A stretch of DNA of 64,000 bases from Rhodospirillaceae bacterium (lineage in GTDB: Bacteria; Pseudomonadota; Alphaproteobacteria; Rhodospirillales; Rhodospirillaceae), in contig CANJRD010000006.1 in assembly GCA_947476695.1 (NCBI GenBank), positions 62,001 to 126,000 of the forward strand. The letters run 5' to 3'. Shown one piece after another: positions 1 through 8,854 of this stretch. Numbering within the stretch: the stretch's first letter is position 1; the number at the start of each line of letters is the position of its first letter. A model generated the notes under the pieces. That model made no database searches, had not been told where the DNA came from, and saw nothing but the letters and a program-made list of their open reading frames with translations. A program made the translations under genes and the position numbers.

Positions 1-2
1 CG

Positions 3-950
3 GAACAGGGTTGCGACATCTGCCACCTCGAGCAGCAGGATCACGGCCTCGGCCACGCGCTCGACAACGATCTCATCGCCAAGGCCCAGTCCGCGCTGAA
101 CGGCGACGGCCCGGTGAAGATCGAAAGTCCGATCCGCAACGTCAACCGCACCGTCGGCGCGATGCTGTCGGGCGAAGTGGCGCGTCGTTACGGTCACGCC
201 GGCCTGCCGGAAGACACCATCTCGATCAAGTTCAAGGGCATTGCCGGCCAAAGCTTCGGCGCGTTCCTGTCGCGCGGCGTGTCGCTCGAACTCACCGGCT
301 GCGGCAACGACTACGTCGGCAAAGGTCTCTCGGGCGGACGCATCGCGATCCTGCCGCCGCCGGAATGCCCGGCCGAGCCGTCGAAAAACATCATCGTCGG
401 CAACACCGTGCTGTACGGCGCCATCGAAGGCGAATGCTACTTCTCGGGCGTCGCCGGCGAACGCTTCGCCGTGCGTAACTCGGGTGCGGTCGCCGTCGTC
501 GAAGGCATCGGCGACCATGGTTGCGAATACATGACCGGCGGTGTCGTCATCGTCATCGGCGAGACGGGCCGCAACTTCGCGGCCGGCATGTCGGGCGGTG
601 TCGCCTATGTGCTGGATGAAGACGGCACGTTCTCGAAGCGCTGCAACATGTCGATGGTCGAACTCGAAGCGGTTAAAGCCGGTCCTGTCTCGACCAGCGA
701 GTACGGCAATCTCCGCGCGCTGATGGCCGATCCGCTGGCCTACGACGCGGCCCGCCTGCATGCCTTCATCTCGCGTCACCGCCACTACACCGGCAGTGCG
801 CGTGCCAAACAGATCCTCGACCGTTGGGACGAGATGCTGCCGAAGTTCATCAAGATCGTGCCGGTCGATTACCGTCGCGCGTTGATGACATTGTCGGCCT
901 CGCGCGCGGTCGAAGTCGAAGAAATGATGAGACGCGAACTCCATGGGTAA
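3..950 (+). CDS. gltB: Glutamate synthase (NADPH) large subunit, C-terminal part
   Basis: The reading frame is open from the window edge, so only the last 315 residues are present. The large subunit (GOGAT alpha) uses ammonia from glutamine to convert 2-oxoglutarate to glutamate. The visible part is the C-terminal glycine-rich beta-helix (GXGXG) domain, with motifs such as [20 protein letters not shown] and GMSGGVAYV. The preceding residues ([20 protein letters not shown]) also fit GltB. The gene overlaps the gltD start by 8 nt, as expected for translationally coupled subunits of one enzyme. Identification is firm from the motifs and the neighbour. The 5' part, with the glutaminase and FMN/3Fe-4S domains, lies outside the window. 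Confidence 0.95.
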   Translation, partial: EQGCDICHLEQQDHGLGHALDNDLIAKAQSALNGDGPVKIESPIRNVNRTVGAMLSGEVARRYGHAGLPEDTISIKFKGIAGQSFGAFLSRGVSLELTGCGNDYVGKGLSGGRIAILPPPECPAEPSKNIIVGNTVLYGAIEGECYFSGVAGERFAVRNSGAVAVVEGIGDHGCEYMTGGVVIVIGETGRNFAAGMSGGVAYVLDEDGTFSKRCNMSMVELEAVKAGPVSTSEYGNLRALMADPLAYDAARLHAFISRHRHYTGSARAKQILDRWDEMLPKFIKIVPVDYRRALMTLSASRAVEVEEMMRRELHG

Positions 951-2355
951 GCCGACCGGATTCCTCGAAATTGCGCGCAAGGATGCTCCTTACGCCAAGG
1001 TGGCCGAGCGTGTGCGCGGTTACAAAGAGTTCGTGCGCCCGTTGGCCGATCAGGAACTGCGCGACCAGGGCGCGCGCTGCATGGATTGCGGCATCCCATT
1101 CTGCCACAACGGCTGCCCGGTCAATAACCTGATCCCCGAGTGGAACGATCTGATCTATCGCGGCCGCTGGCGCGAGGCGCTCGACCGTCTGCACTCGACC
1201 AACAATTTCCCCGAATTCACCGGCCGCATCTGCCCCGCGCCTTGCGAAGCGGCTTGCGTGCTGAACATCAACGACGCTCCCGTCACCATCAAGTCCATCG
1301 AGTGCCAGATCATCGATCGCGGCTTCGCGGAAGGCTGGGTGACGCCGCTGGTGCCGAGGCACAAGACTGGCAAGAAGATTGCCGTGGTCGGCTCGGGTCC
1401 GGCCGGCATGGCCGCCGCCCAGCAGCTCGCCCGCGTGGGCCATGATGTGACCTTGTTCGAGAAGTCCGACCGGATCGGCGGCTTGCTCCGTTACGGCATC
1501 CCCGACTTCAAGATGGAAAAGCATCTGATCGATCGCCGTATGGATCAGATGGCGGTTGAAGGTGTGACGTTCCGTGCCAACACCAACGTCGGCGTCGACC
1601 TCAAGACGGCCGATCTGGTGAAACAGTTCGACGCGGTCATCGTGGCGGGCGGCGCGGAACACCCGCGCGATCTGCCGGTGCCGGGCCGCGACCTCAAGGG
1701 TGTCCATTTCGCGATGGATTTCCTCGCCCAGAACAACAAGCGCGTCGCGGGCGACGAGATCGGCGCCAGCAGCGCGCTGACCGCCAAGGGCAAGCACGTC
1801 ATTGTCATCGGCGGCGGCGATACGGGCTCCGACTGCATCGGCACCTCTGTGCGCATGGGCGCGGCGTCTGTCACGCAGCTGGAAATCCTGCCCCGTCCGC
1901 CGGAGCAGGAAAACAAGCCGTTGGTGTGGCCCTATTGGCCGCTTAAGTTCCGCACCTCGTCCTCGCAGGAAGAAGGCTGCGAACGCGACTTCGCCGTCGC
2001 GACCAAGGCGTTCCAGGGCAAGGGCACGGTCGAGAATATTCAGGTCGTGCGGCTTGAGAACGGCAAGGAAGTCACGGGCAGCGAATTCGAGCTGAAGGCC
2101 GATCTCGTGCTGCTGGCCATGGGCTTTGTGCATCCGGTGTTCGCCGGCCTGGTCGAACAGCTGGGCCTGAAGCTCGACGGCCGCGGCAACGTCGCGGCGG
2201 ATACGAAGACCTATCAGACCAGCAATCCGAAGATATTCGCCGCCGGCGATATGCGTCGCGGACAGAGCCTCGTGGTCTGGGCGATCCGCGAGGGCCGTCA
2301 GGCCGCCCGCGCCGTCGACGCGTATCTGATGGGCGCGAGCGACTTGCCGCGATAA
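943..2355 (+). CDS. gltD: Glutamate synthase (NADPH) small subunit
   Basis: This 470-residue protein is the NADPH-oxidising beta subunit of glutamate synthase and passes electrons through FeS centres to GltB. Near residues 47-110 it has the cysteine-rich FeS segment [14 protein letters not shown] followed by [10 protein letters not shown]. Two dinucleotide-binding motifs follow: [14 protein letters not shown] (about residues 150-163, FAD) and GGGDTGSDC (about 290, NADPH). The C-terminus has the [16 protein letters not shown] signature of FAD pyridine nucleotide oxidoreductases. The length is normal for the family. The ATG overlaps the end of gltB by 8 nt. Confidence 0.97.
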   Translation: MGKPTGFLEIARKDAPYAKVAERVRGYKEFVRPLADQELRDQGARCMDCGIPFCHNGCPVNNLIPEWNDLIYRGRWREALDRLHSTNNFPEFTGRICPAPCEAACVLNINDAPVTIKSIECQIIDRGFAEGWVTPLVPRHKTGKKIAVVGSGPAGMAAAQQLARVGHDVTLFEKSDRIGGLLRYGIPDFKMEKHLIDRRMDQMAVEGVTFRANTNVGVDLKTADLVKQFDAVIVAGGAEHPRDLPVPGRDLKGVHFAMDFLAQNNKRVAGDEIGASSALTAKGKHVIVIGGGDTGSDCIGTSVRMGAASVTQLEILPRPPEQENKPLVWPYWPLKFRTSSSQEEGCERDFAVATKAFQGKGTVENIQVVRLENGKEVTGSEFELKADLVLLAMGFVHPVFAGLVEQLGLKLDGRGNVAADTKTYQTSNPKIFAAGDMRRGQSLVVWAIREGRQAARAVDAYLMGASDLPR

Positions 2356-2364
2356 GGGCCGTTG

Positions 2365-2907
2365 ATGCCGGGCGCCGCAGCCGAACACGATTTCGTCGCC
2401 CACTGGCGCTCATTGCCGCGCGAAGGCTTGGTGCCGACACTGTCCACGTTTTTGGACCGGCCGCATCCGCGTTTTTCACCGTGGGTCTTCATCCTCGACG
2501 TGGACAGTGCTGACACCCTGACGGTGCGGCTATGGGGTACGCGGATGGCCGACACCTTCGGCGAACTCACCGGCCTCAACTTCATCGATTTCCTGAAGCG
2601 CGATCTGCGGCCGACGATCTCTCGGGCGCATAGCGCGATTTGCGCATTGCCTTGCGGCTGGCTGACGTCATCGCGCGCGCTGACCACCGCCGGCCGTGAA
2701 GTCGTCGGTGAAACGTTGTCGCTTCCGCTCATGCACAAGGGCGAGCCCCGCTGCGGTGGGGGGGGGACCGCAGCGGGCGATGGAGGGGCTTTGTGGGGGG
2801 ACAAAGCACATACTCACAATGATAGAACGATAACGCCGCGGGAATGTTCCGGAGCCTTCACGGCGATTTCGCCAGACTCTGCTGCTCTCAAGTTCCCGTG
2901 GCCCTGA
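2365..2907 (+). CDS. PAS-domain (PAS_5-like) protein with an aberrant C-terminus
   Basis: About residues 8-120 (FVAHWRSLPREG.VPTLSTFLD, then FSPWVFILDV, VRLWGTRMADTFGELTG and NFIDFLKRDLRP) match the PAS_5 (DUF1419-like) proteins common in alphaproteobacteria, where the domain is a probable sensor module of unknown ligand. ATG 2365 is chosen over the adjacent TTG at 2362; it lies 9 nt after gltD. After GEPRC the protein runs into a nine-G tract (2758-2766) and a low-complexity, family-unlike tail of about 50 residues. The end of the domain may therefore have been lost by slippage or by a sequencing error. The N-terminal call is moderate and the tail is not trustworthy. Confidence 0.6.
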   Translation: MPGAAAEHDFVAHWRSLPREGLVPTLSTFLDRPHPRFSPWVFILDVDSADTLTVRLWGTRMADTFGELTGLNFIDFLKRDLRPTISRAHSAICALPCGWLTSSRALTTAGREVVGETLSLPLMHKGEPRCGGGGTAAGDGGALWGDKAHTHNDRTITPRECSGAFTAISPDSAALKFPWP

Positions 2908-2921
2908 AGCCCATAAGAAAA

Positions 2922-2951
2922 AACCGCGCGCATAACATTATGCACGCGGTT
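2922..2951 (-). terminator. Rho-independent terminator of the small membrane protein gene
   Basis: Arms 2922-2934 and 2939-2951 form a 13-bp stem with one mismatch around a 4-nt loop. An A-run at 2918-2922 becomes the U-tract on the minus strand, 22 nt after the stop of the gene at 2974. Confidence 0.8.
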
Positions 2952-2973
2952 CAGACGTGGGTGAGGGAAGGCT

Positions 2974-3261
2974 CTATTGGAATTCGCAGTTCATTTCCAA
3001 GGTCTGCTTGTTGACCGCGGTGCACTTGAGCGCCTGCGAGTCGAGACTTGCATCGAGCTGGGCGAGGCGGAAGACCAGCGTTCCGAACACCGCCAGGACG
3101 CAGGCGAAGCACACGATGGCGCCGGCGCCATCGTCGATGTCGAACGTCCAGCGGGTAAAAGCGCGCACCTTGGCGAACAACGTCTGCGCGCGGGTCGGCG
3201 CGGCAGCCGTCACGACGCTGTAATTGCCGGTGTCTGAGAGAACTGGCTCGGTGATCTGCAT
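2974..3261 (-). CDS. Small single-span membrane protein, unknown function
   Basis: This is a 95-residue protein beginning MQITEPVLSDTG. The internal ATG at 3261 is chosen because the sequence upstream of it is arginine-rich and non-conserved looking. One hydrophobic helix at about residues 45-67 (GAGAIVCFACVLAVFGTLVFRL) follows a basic stretch (KVRAFTRWTFDID), so the N-terminus is probably cytoplasmic. A short extracytoplasmic tail contains two cysteines. I recognise no family. A strong terminator directly downstream supports a real, separately transcribed gene. Confidence 0.6.
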   Translation of the reverse strand: MQITEPVLSDTGNYSVVTAAAPTRAQTLFAKVRAFTRWTFDIDDGAGAIVCFACVLAVFGTLVFRLAQLDASLDSQALKCTAVNKQTLEMNCEFQ

Positions 3262-3497
3262 GGAGGACTGCTCACTTGACCGTTGCTCGTGGCGGTCAGC
3301 AGTTCGTCCCCGGCTACGCCCGACGCTGACTTCAAGAGCCAAACACCACGTACGCGTCAAAAGTTCCCAATCAGCCCTTCCGTGTTCGCCCAACGGTAGA
3401 TAACCTATTGAAACTTCACGCCTTCAAGGAAGGGTTGCGGACCCTGGTGGGTCGTGGAACCTTTGCGACCCCTCAGCGAATTGGAGGCTAAATCACC

Positions 3498-4055
3498 ATG
3501 AATCGACGCCGGATCATCCTCGCGGGGTGCTATGCCTTTCTTTCTGTTGCCCTGTGTTGGGGCGCAACGCATGCGCAGGCCATGAACGCTTACGATTTCA
3601 CGATCGAAACCATAGACGGTAAACCGCTGCCCCTGTCGCAGTTCAAGGGCAAGACGGTGCTGGTGGTGAACACGGCCTCGTTCTGCGCCTACACGCCGCA
3701 ATATGAACAGCTCGAAGCCGTGTGGAAGCAACGTCAGGCCCAAGGCGTCGTCGTCCTCGGCGTGCCCTCGAACGACTTCGGTGCGCAGGAGCCGGGCACC
3801 GCGACCGAGATCAAAGAATTCTGCGAAGGCAAATACGACGTCGACTTCCCGCTCGCGGGCAAAGTGAAGGTGACGGGCGCGGATGCGCATCCGTTCTACA
3901 AGTGGGTGACCGCGAGCAAGGGCGCGCCGAAGTGGAACTTCCACAAGTACCTGATCAACGGCCAGGGTGAACTGGTGGCCGCGTTCCCGAGTGCGACCTC
4001 GCCAGATGCGCCCGCCGTGCAGAAAGCGATCGACGCCGCACTTGCGTCGCACTGA
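3498..4055 (+). CDS. Exported glutathione peroxidase-like thiol peroxidase
   Basis: The 185-residue protein starts with a hydrophobic signal peptide (about residues 5-28, ending AHA.A). A GPx fold follows. The peroxidatic cysteine sits in NTASFCAYTPQYEQLE, where most relatives have ASKCGFTPQY. The glutamine motif is PSNDFGAQEPG (usually PCNQFGGQEPG), and the tryptophan motif is WNFHKYLI. It therefore has Cys-Gln-Trp and is a cysteine rather than a selenocysteine enzyme. The family reduces peroxides with thioredoxin-like donors; here it would act in the periplasm. GGAGG at 3483-3487 is the RBS. It lies 25 nt before the DsbD-family gene, which could supply its electrons. Confidence 0.88.
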   Translation: MNRRRIILAGCYAFLSVALCWGATHAQAMNAYDFTIETIDGKPLPLSQFKGKTVLVVNTASFCAYTPQYEQLEAVWKQRQAQGVVVLGVPSNDFGAQEPGTATEIKEFCEGKYDVDFPLAGKVKVTGADAHPFYKWVTASKGAPKWNFHKYLINGQGELVAAFPSATSPDAPAVQKAIDAALASH

Positions 4056-4080
4056 ACGATCTTATTGACGGATTGACCGG

Positions 4081-6159
4081 ATGACCTCGCGTATCGCCAC
4101 CTACCTTCTGCTGTTGTTCGTGGGCATCGCCGCCCCGGCGGCGGCGCAGACCACGGTGAAAGGCGAGCAATCGGTCGCGCGCATGATCGTCGATCGTCCG
4201 TCGGTCGCGGCGAAAGAAACGCTGTGGGTCGGCCTCGACATCCGCATGACGCCGAACTGGCACAGCTATTGGCGCACGCCGGGTGACTCGGGCTTGCCGA
4301 CCTCGATCCGCTGGAAGCTGCCGGAAGGTTTCACCGCCGGCGAAATCCAGTGGCCGCCGCCGGAGCGAGTGCCCACCGGCGATCTGATGAACTTCGGCTA
4401 TGACGAACACGTCACGCTGCTCGTCCCGATGGAAATTACCGCGCAGCCGGGCGAGGTGACGCTCGAAGCGGACGCGACCTGGCTGGTCTGCGCCGATGTT
4501 TGCATTCCCGAGGACGGCCACTTCTCGTTCCCGGTGAACGTCGTCGCCCAAGCCGGCTCGCCGCCGGGACCCGATGCGCAATTGATCGAAGCGGCGCGCG
4601 CGAGCATCCCGAAGAAGGCCGCGTTCCCCGTTCAGGCGAAAATCGACGGCGCCAATCTTGTCGTCACGGTGCCGTCAGGACTTCCCGCCGGAATCAAGAA
4701 TGCCGTGCTGTTCCCGGATGGCGACGGCGTCATCAGCAACGCCGCGCCCCAGGAGGTGAAACTCAACGGCGACAGCCTGACCTTGAGCATTCCGCTGGGC
4801 GCGACCCCGCCGACCAAGCTGGCGGGCGTGCTGGTGGCCGATGGCGCCGACGGTCGCGTCGGATACGAAATCGCCAGCGATGTCGGCGGCGCGGCCGGCG
4901 GTTCGTCCGTAGCCGCGGTCGATATGACGGTCTGGCTCGCGCTGCTGTTCGCCGTGCTCGGCGGCCTCGTGCTCAACGTCATGCCATGCGTTCTGCCCGT
5001 GCTGGTGATGAAGGCGCTCAGCGTCGTTTCGCGCGGGCAAGACCCGGCGGCGATGCGCCGCGACGCGATCATCTACACCGCCGGCGTGATGTCGGCCTTC
5101 ACCGCGCTTGTCGTCGTGCTGCTCGCCTTGCGCGCGGCCGGGGATTCCATCGGCTGGGGCTTCCAGTTGCAAAACCCCATCGTCGTCACCGTGCTGGCCA
5201 ACGTCATGCTGGTGATGGGCTTAAGCATGTCCGGCGTGTTCAACTTCGGCACCAGCATTGCCGGCGTGGGGCAGGGCCTCACGCAGACCAGCGGCGGTTG
5301 GGGTTCATACTTCACCGGCGTGCTCGCCGTCGTCGTCGCGGCCCCTTGCACCGCGCCCTTCATGGGCCCGGCGATCGGATATGCGCTGACGCAGTCTCCG
5401 ATTGCTTCGATTGCGGTGTTCGAGGGCCTCGCCATCGGTCTTGCGCTGCCTTATCTCGCCATCGCCTTCGTGCCGGCCTTCGCCAGGGCCCTGCCGCGGC
5501 CGGGCATGTGGATGGAGCGCGTGAAGCAAATTCTCGCGTTCGGTCTGTATGGCGCCGCCGCATGGATGGTGTGGGTGGTCAGCCAGCAGGTTGCCGCCGA
5601 TGGTCTCGCGCTTGTGTTCGCCAGCTTGGTCGTCGTGGCGTTCGCGGGCTGGGCTTACGGCGTCGCGCCCACGGCCAAACATACGCCGCGCTGGATGGTG
5701 ACTGCGGCAATCGCGTTGCTGCTTGCCGTGGGCACGATTGCCGGGATCGAAGCGAACGCCCCCAGTGCCGCACGCGCGGAATCGGGCGCGCATATCGAAC
5801 CGTACTCGCCGGAGCGCCTCGCCGCCTTGCGTGCCAGCGGCAAGCCGGTGTTGGTTAACTTCACCGCCGCCTGGTGCATCACCTGCCTCGTCAACGAACG
5901 CGTGGCGCTGAGCAAGCCGGAAGTGCAGGAAGCTTTCCGCACCTCCGGTGTGACGTTCCTGAAGGGCGACTGGACCAACCGCGACGCCAGCATCACGGCG
6001 GCGTTGCGTGACCTCGGGCGCGACGGCGTGCCCGTCTATGCGCTGTACCCCGCCAATAGCGGCCCGCAGTTGTTGCCCCAGATACTCACGCCGGGCTTGG
6101 TGATCGAAGCCCTCAAGGGCGTTCAGGTTTCGGCTGGCGCAACCGAGCCGCGTTCCTAA
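4081..6159 (+). CDS. DsbD/ScsB-family thiol:disulfide interchange protein
   Basis: This 692-residue membrane reductase moves electrons from cytoplasmic thioredoxin to periplasmic partners. A signal peptide (residues 1-22, ending AAAQ) leads into an N-terminal DsbD-alpha-like domain with the cysteine pair CADVCIP near residue 140. The transmembrane domain of about eight spans carries the paired cysteines in NVMPCVLPV (about 300) and VVAAPCTAPFMG (about 420). A C-terminal thioredoxin-like domain has FTAAWCITC (about 600). All three redox modules keep their cysteines. The long N-terminal domain is more ScsB-like than classical DsbD. The preceding peroxidase gene is a plausible client. Confidence 0.92.
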   Translation: MTSRIATYLLLLFVGIAAPAAAQTTVKGEQSVARMIVDRPSVAAKETLWVGLDIRMTPNWHSYWRTPGDSGLPTSIRWKLPEGFTAGEIQWPPPERVPTGDLMNFGYDEHVTLLVPMEITAQPGEVTLEADATWLVCADVCIPEDGHFSFPVNVVAQAGSPPGPDAQLIEAARASIPKKAAFPVQAKIDGANLVVTVPSGLPAGIKNAVLFPDGDGVISNAAPQEVKLNGDSLTLSIPLGATPPTKLAGVLVADGADGRVGYEIASDVGGAAGGSSVAAVDMTVWLALLFAVLGGLVLNVMPCVLPVLVMKALSVVSRGQDPAAMRRDAIIYTAGVMSAFTALVVVLLALRAAGDSIGWGFQLQNPIVVTVLANVMLVMGLSMSGVFNFGTSIAGVGQGLTQTSGGWGSYFTGVLAVVVAAPCTAPFMGPAIGYALTQSPIASIAVFEGLAIGLALPYLAIAFVPAFARALPRPGMWMERVKQILAFGLYGAAAWMVWVVSQQVAADGLALVFASLVVVAFAGWAYGVAPTAKHTPRWMVTAAIALLLAVGTIAGIEANAPSAARAESGAHIEPYSPERLAALRASGKPVLVNFTAAWCITCLVNERVALSKPEVQEAFRTSGVTFLKGDWTNRDASITAALRDLGRDGVPVYALYPANSGPQLLPQILTPGLVIEALKGVQVSAGATEPRS

Positions 6160-6191
6160 AGACAGCGGTTCGCGGGGGACCCCCAGGTTCA

Positions 6192-7823
6192 ATGTCGAGC
6201 ATGGCTCAAGGCATGCCGCCAACCAGCATGCCCCCGCGTTCGGGGGCGATGCCCGCGTGGCTGTGCATCGCGATTATCGCAGGCATCATCCTCATCGAGC
6301 GTTTGCCGACGATCGGCTTCGCGTCTCTGAACGTCGATGAGTCTGCCTATCTCGCCATCGGCGAGGCGATGCTGCGCGGCGCGGTTCCCTACATCGACAT
6401 CATCGACCGCAAGCCGGTGGGGCTCTACGTCATCTACGCGCTGGCGACTTCGATATTTTCCGATCCGATTATCGGCGCGCGCATCCTCGGCTTGATCTGC
6501 ACGGGCATCAGCGCCGGGTTTATCTTCGCAATCGCGCGCCGGCATCTGCATGAGTCGCGTGTGAGTGCGACCCTTGCGGCCTCGTTGTTCAGCTGCTTCG
6601 CGATCCTCTACGGCGGCGACGCGGCGCAATACAACGTGTTCGTCATGCCGTTCACCGCCGTGGCGGCGTGGATCGTATTCGAGAACCTGGCACGTCTGTC
6701 GCGCGGCGAACCGCCCCAGGCGTTGCGGATCGGTCTTTCCGGCCTGCTGTTGGGCCTCGCGATGCAGATCAAATACACGCCGGCCTTTGAAGGCATGGGC
6801 TTCGGCCTGCTGTTGATGGCCGCCGGTTGGCAGTTTCGTACGTCCCTCGGCGCGGTGGGTTTGCGCAAGCTGACGGTCGGGCTTGTGCTGATGCTCGTCG
6901 GCGGGCTCGCACCCACGCTTGCCGTCGCTGCGATCTATTGGCGGATGGATCAGTTCGACGCCTTCATGTTCTACAACTTCACCGTCAACGTGGTGCGCCC
7001 GGTGACGGACTACGCGCCGGGATTGCTGACGTTCCGCATGGCGGAGGTCCTGGCTATCGCCGCGCCGTTGCTGGGCTTCTCCTTCCGCTTCGCCAACCGC
7101 GTCCGCGCCGGCGCCGTCACGTTCCCGGTGGACGCGCGCTGGGCGCAACTCGGCTTGGCGGTGTGGTTCGGCGCGGCGCTGTTTGGCGCGTTGGTGCAGC
7201 GCCAGCCGTACTTGCACTACTTCTACGCGGTCGTGCCGCCACTCGCGCTGTGGAGTGCCAGTGCCATGATCGGCCGCGCTGGTTTGCTGCGCCCGATCCG
7301 CTGGATCGCATTCCTGATCCCGCTGGCCTTCGCGGGATATGCCGGCGGCTGGACCGTGGAGACTTACACGCACGGTTCGGCCTACCTGCCGCGCGAAATC
7401 GCCCAGACCCTTCGCGCCGAGCGCGTGCGTTCGCTCTATGTCTTCAATTGGTTCGGAATCCTGTACCACCTGAGCGAATTGCCATCGCCGACCCGGTTCA
7501 CCCTGCCGACCCACCTGTTGCGCGACCTTGAAGCCGCCTCATTTGAGTTCGATGCTAAACCGGAAGTGGAACGTATCCTGGCCGCAAAACCCGAGGTTAT
7601 CGTCGTTGCCCGGCCGTTCGCCGGCAACATTGCCCCTGATCGGATTGTCCTTTTGGACGCCGCGTTGAACAGGGGCTACTGCACATGGCGGACCTATCAG
7701 GCCGGCCGGGATACGGTATATCTTTACCAATACCGTGGCATCGTCGGGGATGCGGCGCGCGCCTGTCGCGAGATTCGCGATCAAGGCGATGAAGCGCACC
7801 CGTCGGATAAAGGTGCACCGTGA
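6192..7823 (+). CDS. GT39/ArnT-like polyprenyl-phosphate sugar transferase, membrane protein
   Basis: The 543-residue protein has 10-12 hydrophobic segments. Its first periplasmic loop carries VDESAYLAIGEAMLRG and IDRKPVGLY, the acidic and basic positions typical of GT-C enzymes of the PMT/ArnT family (glycosyltransferase 39). Such enzymes move a sugar from undecaprenyl phosphate to lipid A or protein on the periplasmic side. The C-terminal soluble part begins near residue 400. The gene ends in a GTGA overlap with the GT2 gene that would make its donor, and a YdjC-type deacetylase follows. The acceptor is not known; lipid A is inferred from context. Confidence 0.8.
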   Translation: MSSMAQGMPPTSMPPRSGAMPAWLCIAIIAGIILIERLPTIGFASLNVDESAYLAIGEAMLRGAVPYIDIIDRKPVGLYVIYALATSIFSDPIIGARILGLICTGISAGFIFAIARRHLHESRVSATLAASLFSCFAILYGGDAAQYNVFVMPFTAVAAWIVFENLARLSRGEPPQALRIGLSGLLLGLAMQIKYTPAFEGMGFGLLLMAAGWQFRTSLGAVGLRKLTVGLVLMLVGGLAPTLAVAAIYWRMDQFDAFMFYNFTVNVVRPVTDYAPGLLTFRMAEVLAIAAPLLGFSFRFANRVRAGAVTFPVDARWAQLGLAVWFGAALFGALVQRQPYLHYFYAVVPPLALWSASAMIGRAGLLRPIRWIAFLIPLAFAGYAGGWTVETYTHGSAYLPREIAQTLRAERVRSLYVFNWFGILYHLSELPSPTRFTLPTHLLRDLEAASFEFDAKPEVERILAAKPEVIVVARPFAGNIAPDRIVLLDAALNRGYCTWRTYQAGRDTVYLYQYRGIVGDAARACREIRDQGDEAHPSDKGAP

Positions 7824-8854
7824 CATTCGACCAGCCGGCCTATGACGCAGCTTCGCATGACCGCCCTGTGCGGGCGTCCGGCATCAGCGTCATCGTGCCC
7901 TGCTACAACGAATATGATTCCATCGACGAGTTGCTGACGCGCCTTAAGGCCGTCGCCGATGCCAGCGCGCATACGTTCGAGATCATCTGCGTCAACGACG
8001 GCAGCGCCGACGGCACATGGCGCCGTCTCTGCGATTGGGCCGCGAAGTGGGATGCGCTGAAGCTCGTCGACCTCTCGCGCAACTTCGGCAAGGAGATCGC
8101 GCTGATGGCCGGTCTCGACCGCGCCCGTGGCGGGGCGGTGGTGTTGATGGACAGCGATCTCCAGCATCCGCCGGAACTGCTGCGTGAGTTCATTGCGCTA
8201 TGGGAGCAGGGCCATGATGTGGTCGTCGGCGTGCGCCGCGACCGCTCGGCCGACAGCGCTGTGCGCCAGACCGCAAGCCGCGCGTTCTATCGCATGTTCA
8301 ACATGCTGTCCGAAGTGCCGATCTCCAATCAGCAGGGCGATTTTCGCCTGATGGATCGTCGCGTGGTCGAAGCGGTAAAGCGCATGCGCGAGCGTTCGCG
8401 CTTCATGAAGGGCATCTATGCCTGGGTCGGCTTCGGAAGTGTCGGCGTTGAGTTCGACGTGCCGGAGCGCAAGCACGGTAAGACCTCGTTCTCGCCGCGC
8501 CGCCTGCTCAATCTCGCCTTCGACGGCATGCTGTCGTTCTCGACCATTCCACTGCGCATCGGTGTGCTGCTGGGCTGCGTGGCGGCGGCGGGCGCGACGG
8601 TCGCCGGCATCTACTATCTGATCAAGACGCTGATCCTGGGTGTCGATGTGCCCGGTTTCGCATCGCTGATGGTGGCCACCTTGCTGCTCAGCGGTATCAC
8701 CCTCGCGTTCCTCGGTTTGGTCGGCCTCTACATCGGCCGCATCTATGAGGAAGTGAAGGGGCGTCCGCTGTACGTCGTGCGCCGCACGGAAGCCGACATC
8801 GAAGTGGCGAAGCCCCGCTCCGTTCCCGGCAAGATCACCGAGGCGGCGGAGTGA
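7820..8854 (+). CDS. GT2 polyprenyl-phosphate glycosyltransferase (DPM1/GtrB/ArnC type)
   Basis: The protein has 344 residues from a GTG start that overlaps the previous stop by 4 nt. The GT-A domain shows SVIVPCYNEYDSIDELL, EIICVNDGSADGTW, VLMDSDLQHPPELL (DxD-like metal site) and the acceptor-site segment NQQGDFRLMDRRVV. Two C-terminal membrane helices (about residues 240-265 and 280-305) end in LYIGRIYEEVKGRPLYVVRR, the standard tail of the GtrB/ArnC group. The enzyme should load a sugar from a nucleotide donor onto undecaprenyl phosphate on the cytoplasmic face. It lies between the GT39 transferase and the YdjC deacetylase in one operon. Confidence 0.88.
   Translation: MTFDQPAYDAASHDRPVRASGISVIVPCYNEYDSIDELLTRLKAVADASAHTFEIICVNDGSADGTWRRLCDWAAKWDALKLVDLSRNFGKEIALMAGLDRARGGAVVLMDSDLQHPPELLREFIALWEQGHDVVVGVRRDRSADSAVRQTASRAFYRMFNMLSEVPISNQQGDFRLMDRRVVEAVKRMRERSRFMKGIYAWVGFGSVGVEFDVPERKHGKTSFSPRRLLNLAFDGMLSFSTIPLRIGVLLGCVAAAGATVAGIYYLIKTLILGVDVPGFASLMVATLLLSGITLAFLGLVGLYIGRIYEEVKGRPLYVVRRTEADIEVAKPRSVPGKITEAAE

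Noticed and set aside
850-2403. Long antisense ORF opposite gltD (517 codons)
   Set aside because: A shadow of codon bias in GC-rich DNA; Arg/Ala/His-rich translation without motifs, while gltD on the other strand has full family motifs.
3498-4055. Glutathione peroxidase as a selenoprotein
   Set aside because: The active-site codon is TGC (cysteine).
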